A stretch of 64,000 nt of DNA. Source: Stenogyne calaminthoides. Taxonomy: Eukaryota; Streptophyta; Magnoliopsida; Lamiales; Lamiaceae. The stretch's first letter is position 1, and every line of letters begins with the position of its first letter. The stretch is taken from assembly GCA_037126765.1 (NCBI GenBank), contig JBBCBC010000032.1:682001-746000 (forward strand), in the 5' to 3' direction. A model generated the notes under the pieces. The model had not been told where the DNA came from. It saw only the letters and a list, made by a program, of their open reading frames with translations, and ran no database searches. This document shows, piece after piece, positions 11,022 to 23,386 of this stretch. The translations under genes and the position numbers were made by a program.

Positions 11022-12944
11022 TGTTGGTCCCGGTGGGAACGAGTCTTACACGTGTATGGGGGGGGAATACACGTGTTCAGTGATTTTAAAACTTTTTCTT
11101 ATCGAGGTCACTTGGGAAAAATCCTCAAGATTAGGTTCGAGAAAGCAGATTGCTCGAGTCAAAGTTCATCGAGGCGGTGATCCGTTCTTTTCAGATACCT
11201 CGGATAATCCCAACCGAGTCCTCGAGTGTCAGAGATCCCGAAGTTGCTTGGATCGATAACTAAACTCATTGAATCCTCGGATGAGAGTTCGGTTTGGTAA
11301 TTATCTGTTCTAGCTACTTCGATCGTCTTGAATGGTTGGCCCTTAGATTATACTCGTTTTAAGCTTTTTTGAAAACCTTCCCTTATGAAATAGTGATTAG
11401 GGTTGTGAATTACATATGCAACTTTCATTGGATTGATTCCAACTGAATATCAATGAAAAGTTTGCTTTCACAATCAAGTTGATGCAACAATTAAGCCACG
11501 AGATAAGGAAGCGATAAAAACAAAGCGATTATAGTGGTTCGAGACTCAAGCTCCTACATCCACTCTCCCCGACTCTTGAGAGAAATTCTTTATCAAACCG
11601 AGCTTTTCGACTACCTCGTAGTTTACTTACTCAACTTCGGCCTGAGTTTTTACGACTACTCACGTAGTTTACTTACTCAACCCGACCTTGAGTTTTCGAC
11701 TACCTCCGTAGTTTACTTACTCAATCACACACAAGCTTTCGAGACTACCCCTCAGAGCTTACTAACTTCTTCTCTAGAGTTTTTCGACTACTCGCCGTAG
11801 TTTACTAACTCTTTACAACTCTTTTTACCAACAAACGCACTCCAACTACCTTCTCAAGGGTTTGGGGTTTCTTGGTTGGTTTCCAACTAGGATGAGATAT
11901 CCTTTACAATAAAGCACAATGCAAAGGGTTAGGATATCTCGACTAAGCTTTTTGGATAAAACTTATCACGCTTAGGCTTAGTAAATTGAGCTCTCTTCAA
12001 TATAAAAGCACTTGGGAAATTCAAGGTGTTTGAGTGCTTTAACTTTTCGCAGAATAAGTTTGAGCTCTTGTTGCGTATAAATTTTCCGTAACCTTACTAT
12101 GTAGAGGTCACCAAGTATTTATAGGCATACACCAAGGTCACTCTTGAAAACTATCCGTTGGAGAGATAACCCGTGAGTTCCTCTTATGGTGTGTGAGAAA
12201 CAATTTATATTTAGAGTTTGAAACTCCCTAACACGTTTTAGGCAATAGCCTTTCATGTAGCCGGTCTTCACTTTTTGCGATCTGGAACTTTCATTACATC
12301 GACATCTTTTTTCGAGAGGCTTGTCACCTTTATCATTGTCGGTATGGTAAAGTGTCATCTTCCTCTTTTTGACTTTTGTCTTGATTAAGGGTGTAGACCT
12401 TTAACGGCTCTTTTGATCACAAACTCGAGTTGGATATAACCTTAACAATACTTCGACTTAGTTCCTTTTGTGCGCATTTGAATGTCTTGGCAATATCTAA
12501 CTTTTTTAAGGCATCGCGTTTCTCTCGATATTAGATCCTTGAGATAGATATATTGATTGCCTTGGAACATTCAGTTCATATCGAGCATTCAAGATATTAT
12601 CGAAGTCTTGATAATTCTTGTGCTCTTTCTTGATCTTCGATACTCGATCTTGATCTTGCATCTTGAGTCTTTCGAGTCTTTGAGTCTTCGAGTCTTTAGA
12701 TTTATCTTGTTGTTTTTATTGAGTCTTCATCTTCGAGTCTTGATCTCTCGATTTCATCTTGAGTCTTCAGAGACTATTCTGAAACTATATCTGGCGACTT
12801 ATACATTTTGCAGATAACATCCTGAATACTCTAAAACTGAATCCTGACTCAACTATCAAGATCATTACTGAACATGTCATACTCAGGGGTTTTGGGATCT
12901 TAATCAAAATCATATAATCTTTTATTTAAATTCATCTCCCAACA
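11022..12944 (-). repeat. 3' LTR of element Y
   Basis: This 1923-bp LTR has TGTTGG/CCAACA ends and is closely similar to the Y 5' LTR at 23387-25301. The two share derived CG forms (for example TTCGACTACC where the X LTRs read TTCTGACTACC). Confidence 0.92.
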
Positions 12945-12958
12945 ATTTCCCCCTTTTT
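12945..12958 (-). promoter_or_regulatory. Polypurine tract of element Y
   Basis: On the - strand AAAAAGGGGGAAAT abuts the 3' LTR. It is identical to the tract of element W at 62816-62829. Confidence 0.85.
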
Positions 12959-13369
12959 GATGATGCCAAAACCTATCTTGTTACAAGTATATAACCTATT
13001 CTCAGGTTTCAGTTTTATCTATTACAAGATTGGTTATGTCCCAACAGTTTCCTGAATCAGAGAATCTCCCCAAAAAAAATTTCAGAGAGTCTCCCAAGTA
13101 TTTCATCACCAAACAATCAGTAATCAGGCATATCAAAAGACATGTAAAAAATAAGATAATGAGGTATTATCTTTTTGAGCATAATGATAAGTCTTCATTG
13201 ATGATAAGTGTTGCTTTACAGATTCAATGAATTTATCAAACAAAATCAAAAAGACAAACACTTGAAGAAACACAAAATCTTCTCGAAGTTTTTTTTTTTT
13301 TGTTCTTGATTTGGCTCTTGATCTTCGCTTTCTGTTTTTCATTTTCGATTTCATCAATTGGGTACTTCC

Positions 13370-16300
13370 AGATCAAACATTAAGTATCTCTTCTTGACTC
13401 ATTTCTTTTCCTCGATGATGTCCGGATTGTTTTCGATTAGTCCCATCGACCAACGTCTTGAGCAATTTCTTTGCGAATGGCCTTTTCATTTACCAAGCCA
13501 TTACCAAATTTCGGAGGAGGATAGGAATATGGACAGGGGCTACTTATCGTACTCCACCTTTATCCGCAAGATTAATCGACTTTGTAGATACTTTGGATAA
13601 AAGGTGAGAAGATGTTCAATGAAAGCTTCGTTACGATCGAGCCTTCCTTCTCCATTCCACGAGAACATCAAAATTGAACGAAGGTTCTCTTCACTTCTTC
13701 CCACATGTCGTTGAGTTTAATGGGCATCCATTTATCAACAGGGGCCACCTCGGCGCTTTTCGATGTTCCTTCCTCTTGCTTCATAAACTTTCGAAGTCAC
13801 TCATTCGTTTATTTACGCTCTTCGCCTATCTCTTTTTTCGATCACGAAGTTCCCGAGATCAAGCATTAGCTTTCTTAGCTTGTTCTTTTTTTAGAGTGTC
13901 GTGAGCCTCTCTGGAGTTGAAGACTTTCTTCCGAGGTTGAGACTCGGATTCTTCTTCATTTTCGTAATCGGTTTTTCTCTGGCACGCTTTTGCTTACTGG
14001 TTGAACAACGTCAAGGCTTTCCTCTTCATAGCGATTCAAAGACCACTGGCTTGTTCCAACTTTAGTTCTATCACTCGGTTTCTCTCTTGCAACCTCAAGC
14101 TTGGTTTGCTTAGAAACTTCGAATGTAGATGAGCTTCTCTACTTGAGCAAATTTTAACTTCTTAGTAGCATCGACTTCTTTAAAGGCTTGAGCTAAATTG
14201 TACATTTCAAAGATCTTTTCGAGCCTTCTTTTTCCAAAGCACGTGCCATGAACTCCCCGAGGTCTGCACCTTCCCTTTCCCCTTCGCACGTAGTTTGGAA
14301 GAAGTCCGAGAGAGCTGTGTCCATATGTAATCGTTCTTTGCTCACACAATGGATCTCTCCCGCTAGTGATCTTGCTCATCTTCCATTCTTCTAATGTGGT
14401 TCTTAGCCCTGAGCGGTTCTTCGAAATGTGAGCAAACCGGCAGAGAGTACATCTTTAAGCATCTCTGTCATCTTGGTCATGAGACCGAGCTCATTTTCAT
14501 CATCCAGATTTGATCCGCACCTCGATTTCTCATCGGTTTTCTCCTCTAGTAATTGATCGACTCACGGTGCTTTTGTTTCATTTCATCACTTATCTCTCTG
14601 CATTGATTCCTCCAAACTTTTCTTTTAGCTTTTCTTCCATGGAGGTCATCCGAGTGGTCGAGTGTTTTGTATTTGCACTAGCTCACGAAGAATGACTAAG
14701 TCCTTCCATTATGCGGGCTTGATTGGCCAATGTTTCTTCCATCCGAGCAATTTTGATTGTCATTGGCTCAATCTTTTCAAGTTTCTCCATTACGAGAGTG
14801 AGATCAATCTCGTGACCATCTGCACCTTCTCAGGTCTTTGTTTGATCATCCCGAGCTTACGCTTTATCCCGAGCTCCATCCTCGGTTGAGCCTCGGTCAC
14901 ATTTTATCGGACATTTGAGAATTAAAGATAGTACTTTCAAGTAACTCGGCATCATTATCAATAGTGCGAAAAGGTACTGAAGAGTGCTTAGCCGATCCCG
15001 AGGTTGATCGGTGACGAAGTCTCTATTTACATTTGAGGCCCGATCCTCGGCTTCTCCTGTTGGTCCCCATCTCCATCTTTGGATTTGTCTCCATTGCTCG
15101 GGGCACTCAACCTCATTGCTTTCTTCTTAGCTAACCCCTCTCGAACGACTCATCAAAATCGAATTTTTCAATCCCGAGCTTTGTCTTACGAACCCCGAGA
15201 AGTCGGTCGGGGAAGGTGTCTCCTCATTCCACCATTCTTCCCCTCAATGCAAACAATATCAAGCATCTCGGGAAGAGTCGATTGAGGATATACACTGTCG
15301 TCCTTAATCGAAGAATATATCTTGCAGATCGGTATGAATTTGAGCTCGGTATCGGTCAAGGATGAACCGTTCCCTTGCTCCTCCATTCGCCTTCTTGACC
15401 TAGCCTTTCTTCCATCTCGGGCTCTCACGGTTGATGGAGAGGCTTCGCTAAGGGATCAGCGATGGGTCACTTTCGGGAGCTCATCCAGTACATTTTGCTC
15501 CGAGCCTCATTAGTATCTGAAGCTTGTGCATTGGTCCTCGGTTGCATCTGAGTGGGTTACGAGACTGAGCTAGCATTTCCTCGATATAGTCGAGTTGGCT
15601 TGCGGTTTGAGCTGCACATCTTGATTGACTCTGAGCGGCTCTTGATCCGAGCACGATCTTACGAGGTAGGCATTTCGAGGTGCGAGCTCTTTTAAAAATT
15701 TCTGAGAAATTTTATCGGCTGAGTGATGTCTCAAGCACCGAGAGAAGACACGCTCCTCGATCGATCTGTGTCCTTGAGATAACTTTGAGCGGCACTTGTA
15801 ATGGTGAACTTTGAGCGGTTTGGCCCTCGGGTTGTCTCTCGCCGGAATCCTTTGCTACCATCGTCGGTGAGAACCACCAATCTTCTGCGCTTTGGGGCGA
15901 GGTTCTTCTGCCTCAGCGGTTTTGCTCCTTGCTCTATTTTTGCCTTCAACAAAACCTTCCCTCAGTGCATTTGAATCTCTTTTTCGTGGCCTGACGAAGG
16001 TGATTCTACCTTCTTTTCTCTTTTTCCTCGAATAGCACCTTCTTCCACAATGATGGGTTTGAAGAGAATTTTGGATTTAGGGAATGGGGTTGAGTTGGCG
16101 AAGATATCCTCTTCCTCTCGCACATCTCCAAAAATATAGGCAATTTTGGTGGCATGGTGGATCTTGCCTTTCATTGTGATTTCCCCATTGACTCTTTTTA
16201 TGATCTTGGCTTGCTCAGACACCATCTGGACTAAAATTTCAGCCGGTTGAAGTCGGTGGTGGGGAGATGCCTCGATCGCCGCCATCGATCGAGCCGGGGA

Positions 16301-16814
16301 ACTAATCTGCTCAAAACTCCCCTTGAAGACTCATGGCGCTCTTGCTCATAATATCCATCGGACTGCGATATTGTGGCTTTAGGTGCTTCTTGTTCAAAGT
16401 TGCCTCAAACTTCACGGGATTCTCGGCAATCCTATCTAGGTATTCTGCTCTCTTCCGGCATATACATTGCGGGATCCTCTCCTCTATCACATAGCTCAAA
16501 CACATCATTTGATTTTTTGAATAATGCACACCTCCTCTCAAAATCGGCGTATTTTGATGAGTGATCTAGATGAGATCTGATGTCGAAGAGTGCATACAAT
16601 CTTCATCATCATTTTTCAAATTGCGGATGAATTCGATTACCTCGCTGCGAACTCTCGGTGCGGGTCGACTTGCGACTAGATGGGTGAGTTTGGCGGTCGG
16701 ATCATATTGAGCCTCCTCTTACGGCTTTGAGTTGGTTGAGCTCTCAAGTGGGACAATGAACTCGTACCATGGCTTATTGGTTATGACCAATCTCTCGTAC
16801 ATGGTTGGAGCCAT
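13370..16814 (-). pseudogene. Extra 3' coding region (env-like position) of element Y
   Basis: This is the counterpart of the X region at 5830-9262, with an ATG at 16814-16812. Recognisable pieces are AEYLDRIAENPVKFEATL and LKPQYRSPMDIMSKSAMSL (about 16330-16480), SEQAKIIKRVNGEI and KGKIHHATKIAYI (about 16130-16230), and a piece ending LLPNYVRRGKGR (about 14270-14310). No frame is open for more than about 110 residues. The order of fragments is the same as in X. Many frame breaks are at sites where X has CAG or CTG. Confidence 0.65.
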
Positions 16815-17433
16815 TTTAGAATGTGATTGAAGAATTTGAAGCTTTAGGGTTTTGCTATTTACGGGCAAAAGGGATTTTAATTCTGAGTATTTGGGAGCGA
16901 AAGGTTTGATAAAATTTTGGCTTGAATGGCGAAGAGGTATAGATAGCTTTGAGATCGTGGGGAATCGTGTAGGTTAGGTGAAAAGTAAGCGGTTGAGATT
17001 AATCTCGATTAATCGGGTATATGAACCGACGATCTCGAAAAAGTAAGCCGCCAAAATATCCTCTCGTGGTCAATAATGTGGCGAGCATTAAATGGTATCC
17101 TTCGAGAATTTAAAACGATCCTAAAAACATTCCTCGGTGTTTTGTATTTATTGCACATGATTCTTGAGTTTTATTTAAGCAATAAATGGCTCACATGAGT
17201 CATTCTTCTTGAGACTAATTTTCTTCTATCGGTCTTCTTGAGTCTCGACCTTGATAAAATGTCAATATAATCTTTGAAGTCTTGAAAGGGTTCAAAGATG
17301 TATTCGAAAGTCTGACCTATCGATAAATCTGAAGTTTCTTGAGACTTAGTTCAAGATTTCATTTTATCCCGAGTTTCTCGAAGAGAATCGAGAAAGCTTC
17401 ATGTATCCGAAAATCTTCAATTTTCGATTTACT
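16815..17433. other. Spacer between pol and the 3' ORF of Y
   Basis: This non-coding spacer corresponds to 9263-9896 of X. I see no separate gene in it. Confidence 0.55.
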
Positions 17434-18929
17434 CTATACACTGGTTCTAACATCCCTAATTCATTTGAAAGTTCACGAAATCTTGATTGATCAAAGGTTT
17501 AGTCAAGATATCGACTCTTTTGCCTATCGGTATGAATTTTCTCCATCCTTATGTCCTTTTTCTCGACATGATCTCGATGAAGTGATGTCCGATATCTACA
17601 TGCTTGCATCGGTGTGCAATCTGGGATTTTGTGAAATAGCAATGGCACTATTATTGTCACAAAATATTGGTACTTCATTAGCCACAACTTTATAATCCCT
17701 TAATTGTTATGCGAGCTAAAGAATCGAAAGCACGTGTGACTTCCTGCGACCATGTATTCAAACTTCGATAATCTTGGTTGCTCAGAGGTCTGTTTTTTTG
17801 AAAACCAAGATATCGGTTTGCTTCCTAGAAATTGACAAGTTCTGTTGTGGACTTCTGTCGATCTGCGCAACCTCCATAGTCGACATCTCGAGTAACCGGT
17901 TAATTCAAGGTTATCATCATTTGGATACCATAATCCTCTATTCACTTCGTGCCCTTAAGATATCTCAAGATCTTTTTAGCGACCTCCATGTGACTAGTCT
18001 TAGGATTAGCTTGGTATCTTGCACATATCCCAACAAACAAATGTTATATCCGCCTACTTGCGTGAGATAGAGCAATGATCCAATGATTCCTCTATAATCG
18101 GTATGATTTCTTGATTTGCCTTTCCGAATCGGGATCCATCTTGTAGTTAGTATTCATAGGAATTCTAAGCGCATTGCAATTTTTGTACACCATATTTGGC
18201 AATCGGATCTCGGTGTACTTTGTTTGGTTGATGAATATTCCTTCCTTTGATTGTTTCACTTGAAGACCTAGAAAGAAATTCATCTCTCCCATCATTGACA
18301 TCTCAAACTTGCCTTTCATCGGTGTTGAAAACTTTTCACACGGTGATGGTTTGGAGATCCAAAAATGATGTCATCAACATATATCCGAACCAAGAAGATA
18401 TCTTTCCCATCCTCTATCCCGAACGAGTTCTATCAGCAGATTCCTTTGACAAAACCATGGTCGAAGAAACCGCGAAAAGAGTATCATACCATGCTCGGTG
18501 CTTGCTTGAGACCATACAAGGCTTTTTCTCGAGCACTGTAAACTTGGTCATTCTGTTTGAACCGGGAGGTTGTTCCACATAAACCTCTTCTTTAAGTACA
18601 CCGATTCGAAATGCACTTTTTACATCCATTTGATAGATCGTGAACTTCATGTGGGCAAGATATGCAAGAAACAATCGATGGCTTCTAGTCTTGCAATTGG
18701 TGCAAAAGTTTCATCATAATCCAAGCCTTCTTCTTGGGAATAACCTTGTGTAAACTAGCCTTGCCTTGTTTCTTACAATGTTGTTGTTTTCATCTCTTTT
18801 ATTCTTGAAAACCCACTTGGTTCCAATGACATTGTGCCTTCCGGTCTATCTACCAACTCCCATACTTCATTCCTTGAGAATTGATTATTTCATCTTGCAT
18901 AGAAGAATAATCAATACGAATCTTGTAGA
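17434..18929 (-). pseudogene. pol: Reverse transcriptase and RNase H of element Y
   Basis: RT starts near 18929 (MQDEIINSQGMKYG) and continues with FTIYQMDVKSAF (about 18610-18650) and EEVYVEQPPG (about 18560-18590), LGLQVKQSKEGIFINQ (about 18225-18275), then RNase H with RGLWYPNDDNLELTGYS (about 17885-17940) and FLGSKPISWFSKKQTS. The catalytic YVDD segment lies near 18365-18385. At least six frameshifts interrupt it. Aligned against X at 9897-11021, breaks such as GATCTCGATGAAG for GATCTCTGATGAAG (about 17570) are single-base losses in CTG or CAG. Confidence 0.85.
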
Positions 18930-20869
18930 AACTTCACCAATCTCTGCGGAGTTCTTTCTCCGATAGGAAGCGAGAATAGTGCACTTTCGCCATGGAACCT
19001 TCTTGTCTTAACACCTTGGTTAGATCACCCACAATCGACTTGTAGGATGATTATCTAACCATTTCCTTCTTGATGTTTCCCCTTCAATAGTATCCTCAAC
19101 ATTTGAAATGTTAGGTTCGATTATGTCGAGAAACTTCGGGGAACAACGAAAGAGAAAGTGAATCATCTTCCTCGGGGAAATTCTATTGAACATTGTCGAA
19201 ACATTTGTTCCCCTTTGGTTGATAGATTCGAGAATTTGCCTCATTTGTGACCACATCTTCATTGGCATCACATACCGAGTCGAACTTGTGTCTGCTTGAT
19301 TGGTTTACCTTTGGAGTCTTTGGTTTTCTGAGTCTCACCATCCCGATTTCCATTACGAACTTCTTTATTCGAGTGCGAGTCACTCAATCATAGATTGTGG
19401 TGACCACCTTTCGGAGTTCGATAGATGATTTTTCTTTTTGTTTTGGGCTTAATCTGGTGATCCTCTTAGTCGGTTCATCAAGATCATGTTCTGTTTCTTC
19501 GAACACAAATAGTTTCATCAAAAACAACATGAGATGTTTCCTCCACAATAAGAGTCCTACTGATTTGTAAACTCGAGGGTTTTCTTGACTTGAGAATATC
19601 TAAGAATATTCCTTCATCGACTTTACTATCAAAAGTTTTCAACCCGATCTTTACCATTATTGTGTATGAAACACTTGCAACCAAACACACGAAAAGAAAA
19701 AAAAACAAGAGGCTTCCTTTCATTCCAAAGCTCATAAGGTGTTTTGCCTTGACTCTTGGTCAAGATGGATCTATTCGTGAGTAGTAGCATGCGGTGTTGG
19801 CAAACTTCAAAAATCTTTTAGGAATATAAACAAATTTATCATTGTCCTTGCGGAACTTCTTTTTCGAGTCCTGTTCCTTCTTTCAAAGAACACCATTTTG
19901 TTGAGGGGTCCTTGCGGTGATGTTTCATGAGAAATTCCATTTCTTTGCACAATAATCGATATAATATGATTTATAAATTCAGTTCCTTTGTCGGATCGAT
20001 TTTGACCACACTCGATTCTTCTCAATCTTGAGCCTTTTCAATTAGCTCTGGCGGTTTTATTCGAGTCTCTTTCTTACTAAGTAAGAATATGACCTAAGTA
20101 TATCTCGAGTAGTCATCAACTACTACCAATGTGTATTTCCGCCATTTGTACTCACGGTGTTATAGGACCAAAGAGATCCATATGAAATGGCGAAGTATTC
20201 TTTCATTAGAAACCTCAACTTTACTTTTAAATGATGCTTTTATCTGTTTTTTTTTCGCACGCATCACAAATATGTTCCTTCTTGAACACTTCGTTTAGGT
20301 AACCCTCTCACAAGAGCTAATCTTGCAAGCTTGTTCGGGTTTTGAAATTTAGGTGATTCATTCTTTTATGCCATAACCAATTTGGTATCGTGGAACTTTT
20401 AGCAACTAAACATGTATCTTTAGGAGTTGAACTCCAATCAAGAAGATACACATTCCCTTTTCTTTGTACCCGGTCAAGAATACTTTTTACGTGATGTATC
20501 ATCCTTCACAAAACATAAGTTCTTAGAGAACTCAACATTAAAACCTTTATCACAAATTGGCTAATTGAAAGCGGGTTATGCTTCAATCAGATACATATGA
20601 AACACCATGGATATGGCGAGTCGATTTCCAAAGTTCCATATCCTTGATCCATCCTTGGAGTTATCTCCAAAAGTGATCTGTGGGCCTCTATGTTCAACAT
20701 AGTCCTTTGAGTAACTTCTTGTATCCTATCATATGTCTTGAACATCCTTTGTCAAGATACCATATATCGAGGAGTTTTTTCATCTCGGCTCATCGATTGC
20801 CATGTGATCTTTAGTCGGTTTAGTGCCCTTGTTTTCCTCCCCGAAAAACAAATTAATTCTTAGGTACCC
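18930..20869 (-). pseudogene. pol: Protease and integrase of element Y
   Basis: From 20869 downwards: aspartic protease with the motif LDKGCSRHM (about 20732-20756), GAG-pre-integrase with WLWHKRMNHLNFK (about 20325-20395), integrase core with RSDKGTEF (about 19975-20000) and its C-terminal part with KTFDSKVDEGIF and TLIVEETSHVVFDE (about 19510-19650). The protease has Lys instead of the usual Ser or Thr after the catalytic Asp; X shares this. Frames are broken repeatedly. Confidence 0.82.
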
Positions 20870-23253
20870 AATTTGTGTAGGGTCCTACAAGGTTAGATGT
20901 ACCTTTCGGAATCCAAATCTGCACGACAACTCTCATTACTTTAGAGTGGGCGATCGTCTTCCAGTAAACATCAACATATACATCCACTACTACGGGTGCC
21001 TTAGCGTTTTTTACGTATATGTGTGCTAGCTTTAGCTTGAACATGTGCCTTTGAATTCTTCTTTGGTTCGGGGCCTTACATTGAGATGCTTATGCTTTTT
21101 GTGCGGTTGGTCTAAATCTTTGTTGATTCGGGTTGGATAACCTTTACCTTTAGGCAAGTAAGGTTTAGGTTATGCATCTTGAAATCTGAGCCTTTCGATT
21201 ATCTTGAGGACTTGGTCTCTTGAGTTGAGAATATCTCTGCTGAGTGTTTCTCTTCTGAAGATTCCTCTGATGGTTCAGTGTAGATCCTTTCAAGTTTGCA
21301 TTCTTAGCCTGAGGCTTTGAAATACCTGCCTGAAATTTTCTAACTGACTGCTCAGGTTTTCTAGCCTTCACCTGAGGTTTGGGCTTTCTAACCTGATCAT
21401 TCAGTTTTACTGAAACCATAGGTCCTTTTCCCTTATCTACAACCTTGGGCATTACTTGATTTGAAGTGTAGGTGCCACTGGTTTTACAAAGATTGTCTTC
21501 TTGCTACATGATGCAGCATTCGGATGACCTTGTGAGGTTCCCCCTGGAATGTATCCCAATCCAGATTTTATAGTCACAGATCTCTGGTAACTCTGAATTT
21601 CATCTATTACTTTAGATGCATTATTCAATAGAGTTAACTTACATGCACTATCCTCACGATTCTGTAGAGTTTCATGCTTCTCGGAGAGGTCATTGAACTT
21701 AGTTACGATTAGTGAGTTTCTTTGATTGGATTTCTCTAGCTTTTCGGGTTAGGGTCTCTATCAACTTCTCTTTTTTCGAGAGTTGTACTTTTGAACATCT
21801 AGTTCATCAATAGCTCCCATAAATTGAGAAGTGATTTGGTTTTTGCTAGAGTCTTTCCATTTTAGATTTTCAAAGATTCGATTCCTCATTACGCTCTTGA
21901 GTTTTATTTAGCGATCCTTGCAAAAGCAAAGATAGTCCTTTATCGATTCTCAAAAGAATCCATTAGGTCAAAAATTTGTTTTCGGTGGAACTTGAAAACT
22001 CTTGTGCTAATGTAGGGAGCAATAACGAGAGACAAAAGAGTTTACCTCCTCAATGGCCATCGGACGGATGTCATCACTATCCTTTGTCACGAGAATATTT
22101 CATCGAAGAGCTAGATTCTTCCTCGGAATGTTCTTTTTACGCAACCATGGCCTTTGAGAACTTACGGTCTCTTTTAGCTTGTCTTTCTCTTCTCTCTTAG
22201 CTTTTCAACTCGGACAATCATCTTTGGAAGTGACCTTTCTTCGACAATTATAGCATCTGTTGGCATCATCATCGATCATTTTCTTCTTTGGACTTGAAGT
22301 CCTTCTTTGCGGATGAAGATCCTTCAACTTTTCAGTCCTTCTTCTTCTCGGTTGATCTGTCCTCGGGTTTCTTCTACGGTACTGTTGTTTCTGTAGAAGC
22401 TTTTGTATTTTCCAAATCTATTATTAAGTCTGTCAAACCTCCTTGCCATCGATTGCTAGCTTTTCCTCAAGCTCATCCCGATGTTTGGCATGGGGGTTCT
22501 CGAATTCTTTAGTTTTTCTGAGTTTTATCTTTTGCTTTTAAAGCCACATTTTTACTTGATGAAGAATCATCTTTCTTTGTCGACCTTTTTGGATTTCTTA
22601 TCAATTACAAATTCATAGGCTTTCGATTCGAGAGAATACTTGTTGGTATGGCATTGAGCTAATGTTCTTGGTGTTTTTCAATCACCTTTGCATGAATATC
22701 CCATTTCTTAGAAAGACCTCTAAGAATTTTTAATGCCACTTCTCTTTGTGGATATTTCTTTCCAAGTGCATTTAGATCATTCATGATCTTTAGTGAATCG
22801 ACTTCCAATTTGTCTATTGATTCACCATCATCCATTTCAAAACCTGTCAAACTTTCCAATTGCTCTTTGAAAGTTTGTTTTCTTTTATATGATCGTGCCT
22901 TGGCACATAACAAATTAGTGTATCCCATATCTCTTTTTAGCGATATTACGGTGAGAGATCATTCCCATCACACCATCATCAATTGTACTATATAGTGTGT
23001 CTTTTGCCATGTAGTATAGATTGACTAACTTCCTCTCCTCGGGGAGTTAGTTGGTCATCGGACTTAGGAAATTCTTCTCTAGGGTCAATTCTCTCCTCCT
23101 CTGTAATTGCAGGATTCACCACGATAAATTTGAATGGTCCTTGAGAGACCACTCTCCACATACGCTCATGTTTGGAATACGAGATGTACTGCATTCTCAA
23201 TCTCCATAGATCATAGTTCTCTCTCGAGAACATGGGAAGTTTTTAGAAGACAT
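20870..23253 (-). pseudogene. gag: gag and linker of element Y
   Basis: Gag begins at the ATG at 23253-23251 (MSSKNFPCSRE) with YDLWRLRMQYI, then MDDGESIDKLEVDSLKIMNDL (about 22780-22840; UBN2-type gag) and RGLSKKWDIHAKV. A CCHC zinc knuckle beginning CYNC lies about 22205-22255. A Lys-rich linker (about 21165-21455) with WIPKGTSNLVGPYTNWVPK (about 20855-20915) leads into the protease. The stretch 21165-21660 still has normal CAG/CTG, whereas the flanks do not. Confidence 0.82.
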
Positions 23254-23372
23254 TTTTCCGATCTTTTTGAAAAAAAAGCGAATTTTGACAAATAAGATCG
23301 ATTCGGATAGACCACAAGTATTTTTGAAAATAAAACTTTGGTCAACACAAAGAGTGGTCAAGTTGAACCACT

Positions 23373-23384
23373 GTTCTGATACCA
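23373..23384 (-). promoter_or_regulatory. Primer-binding site of element Y
   Basis: On the - strand TGGTATCAGAAC starts two bases after the 5' LTR. It matches the initiator-Met tRNA 3' end used by plant copia elements. Confidence 0.85.
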
Positions 23385-23386
23385 CT

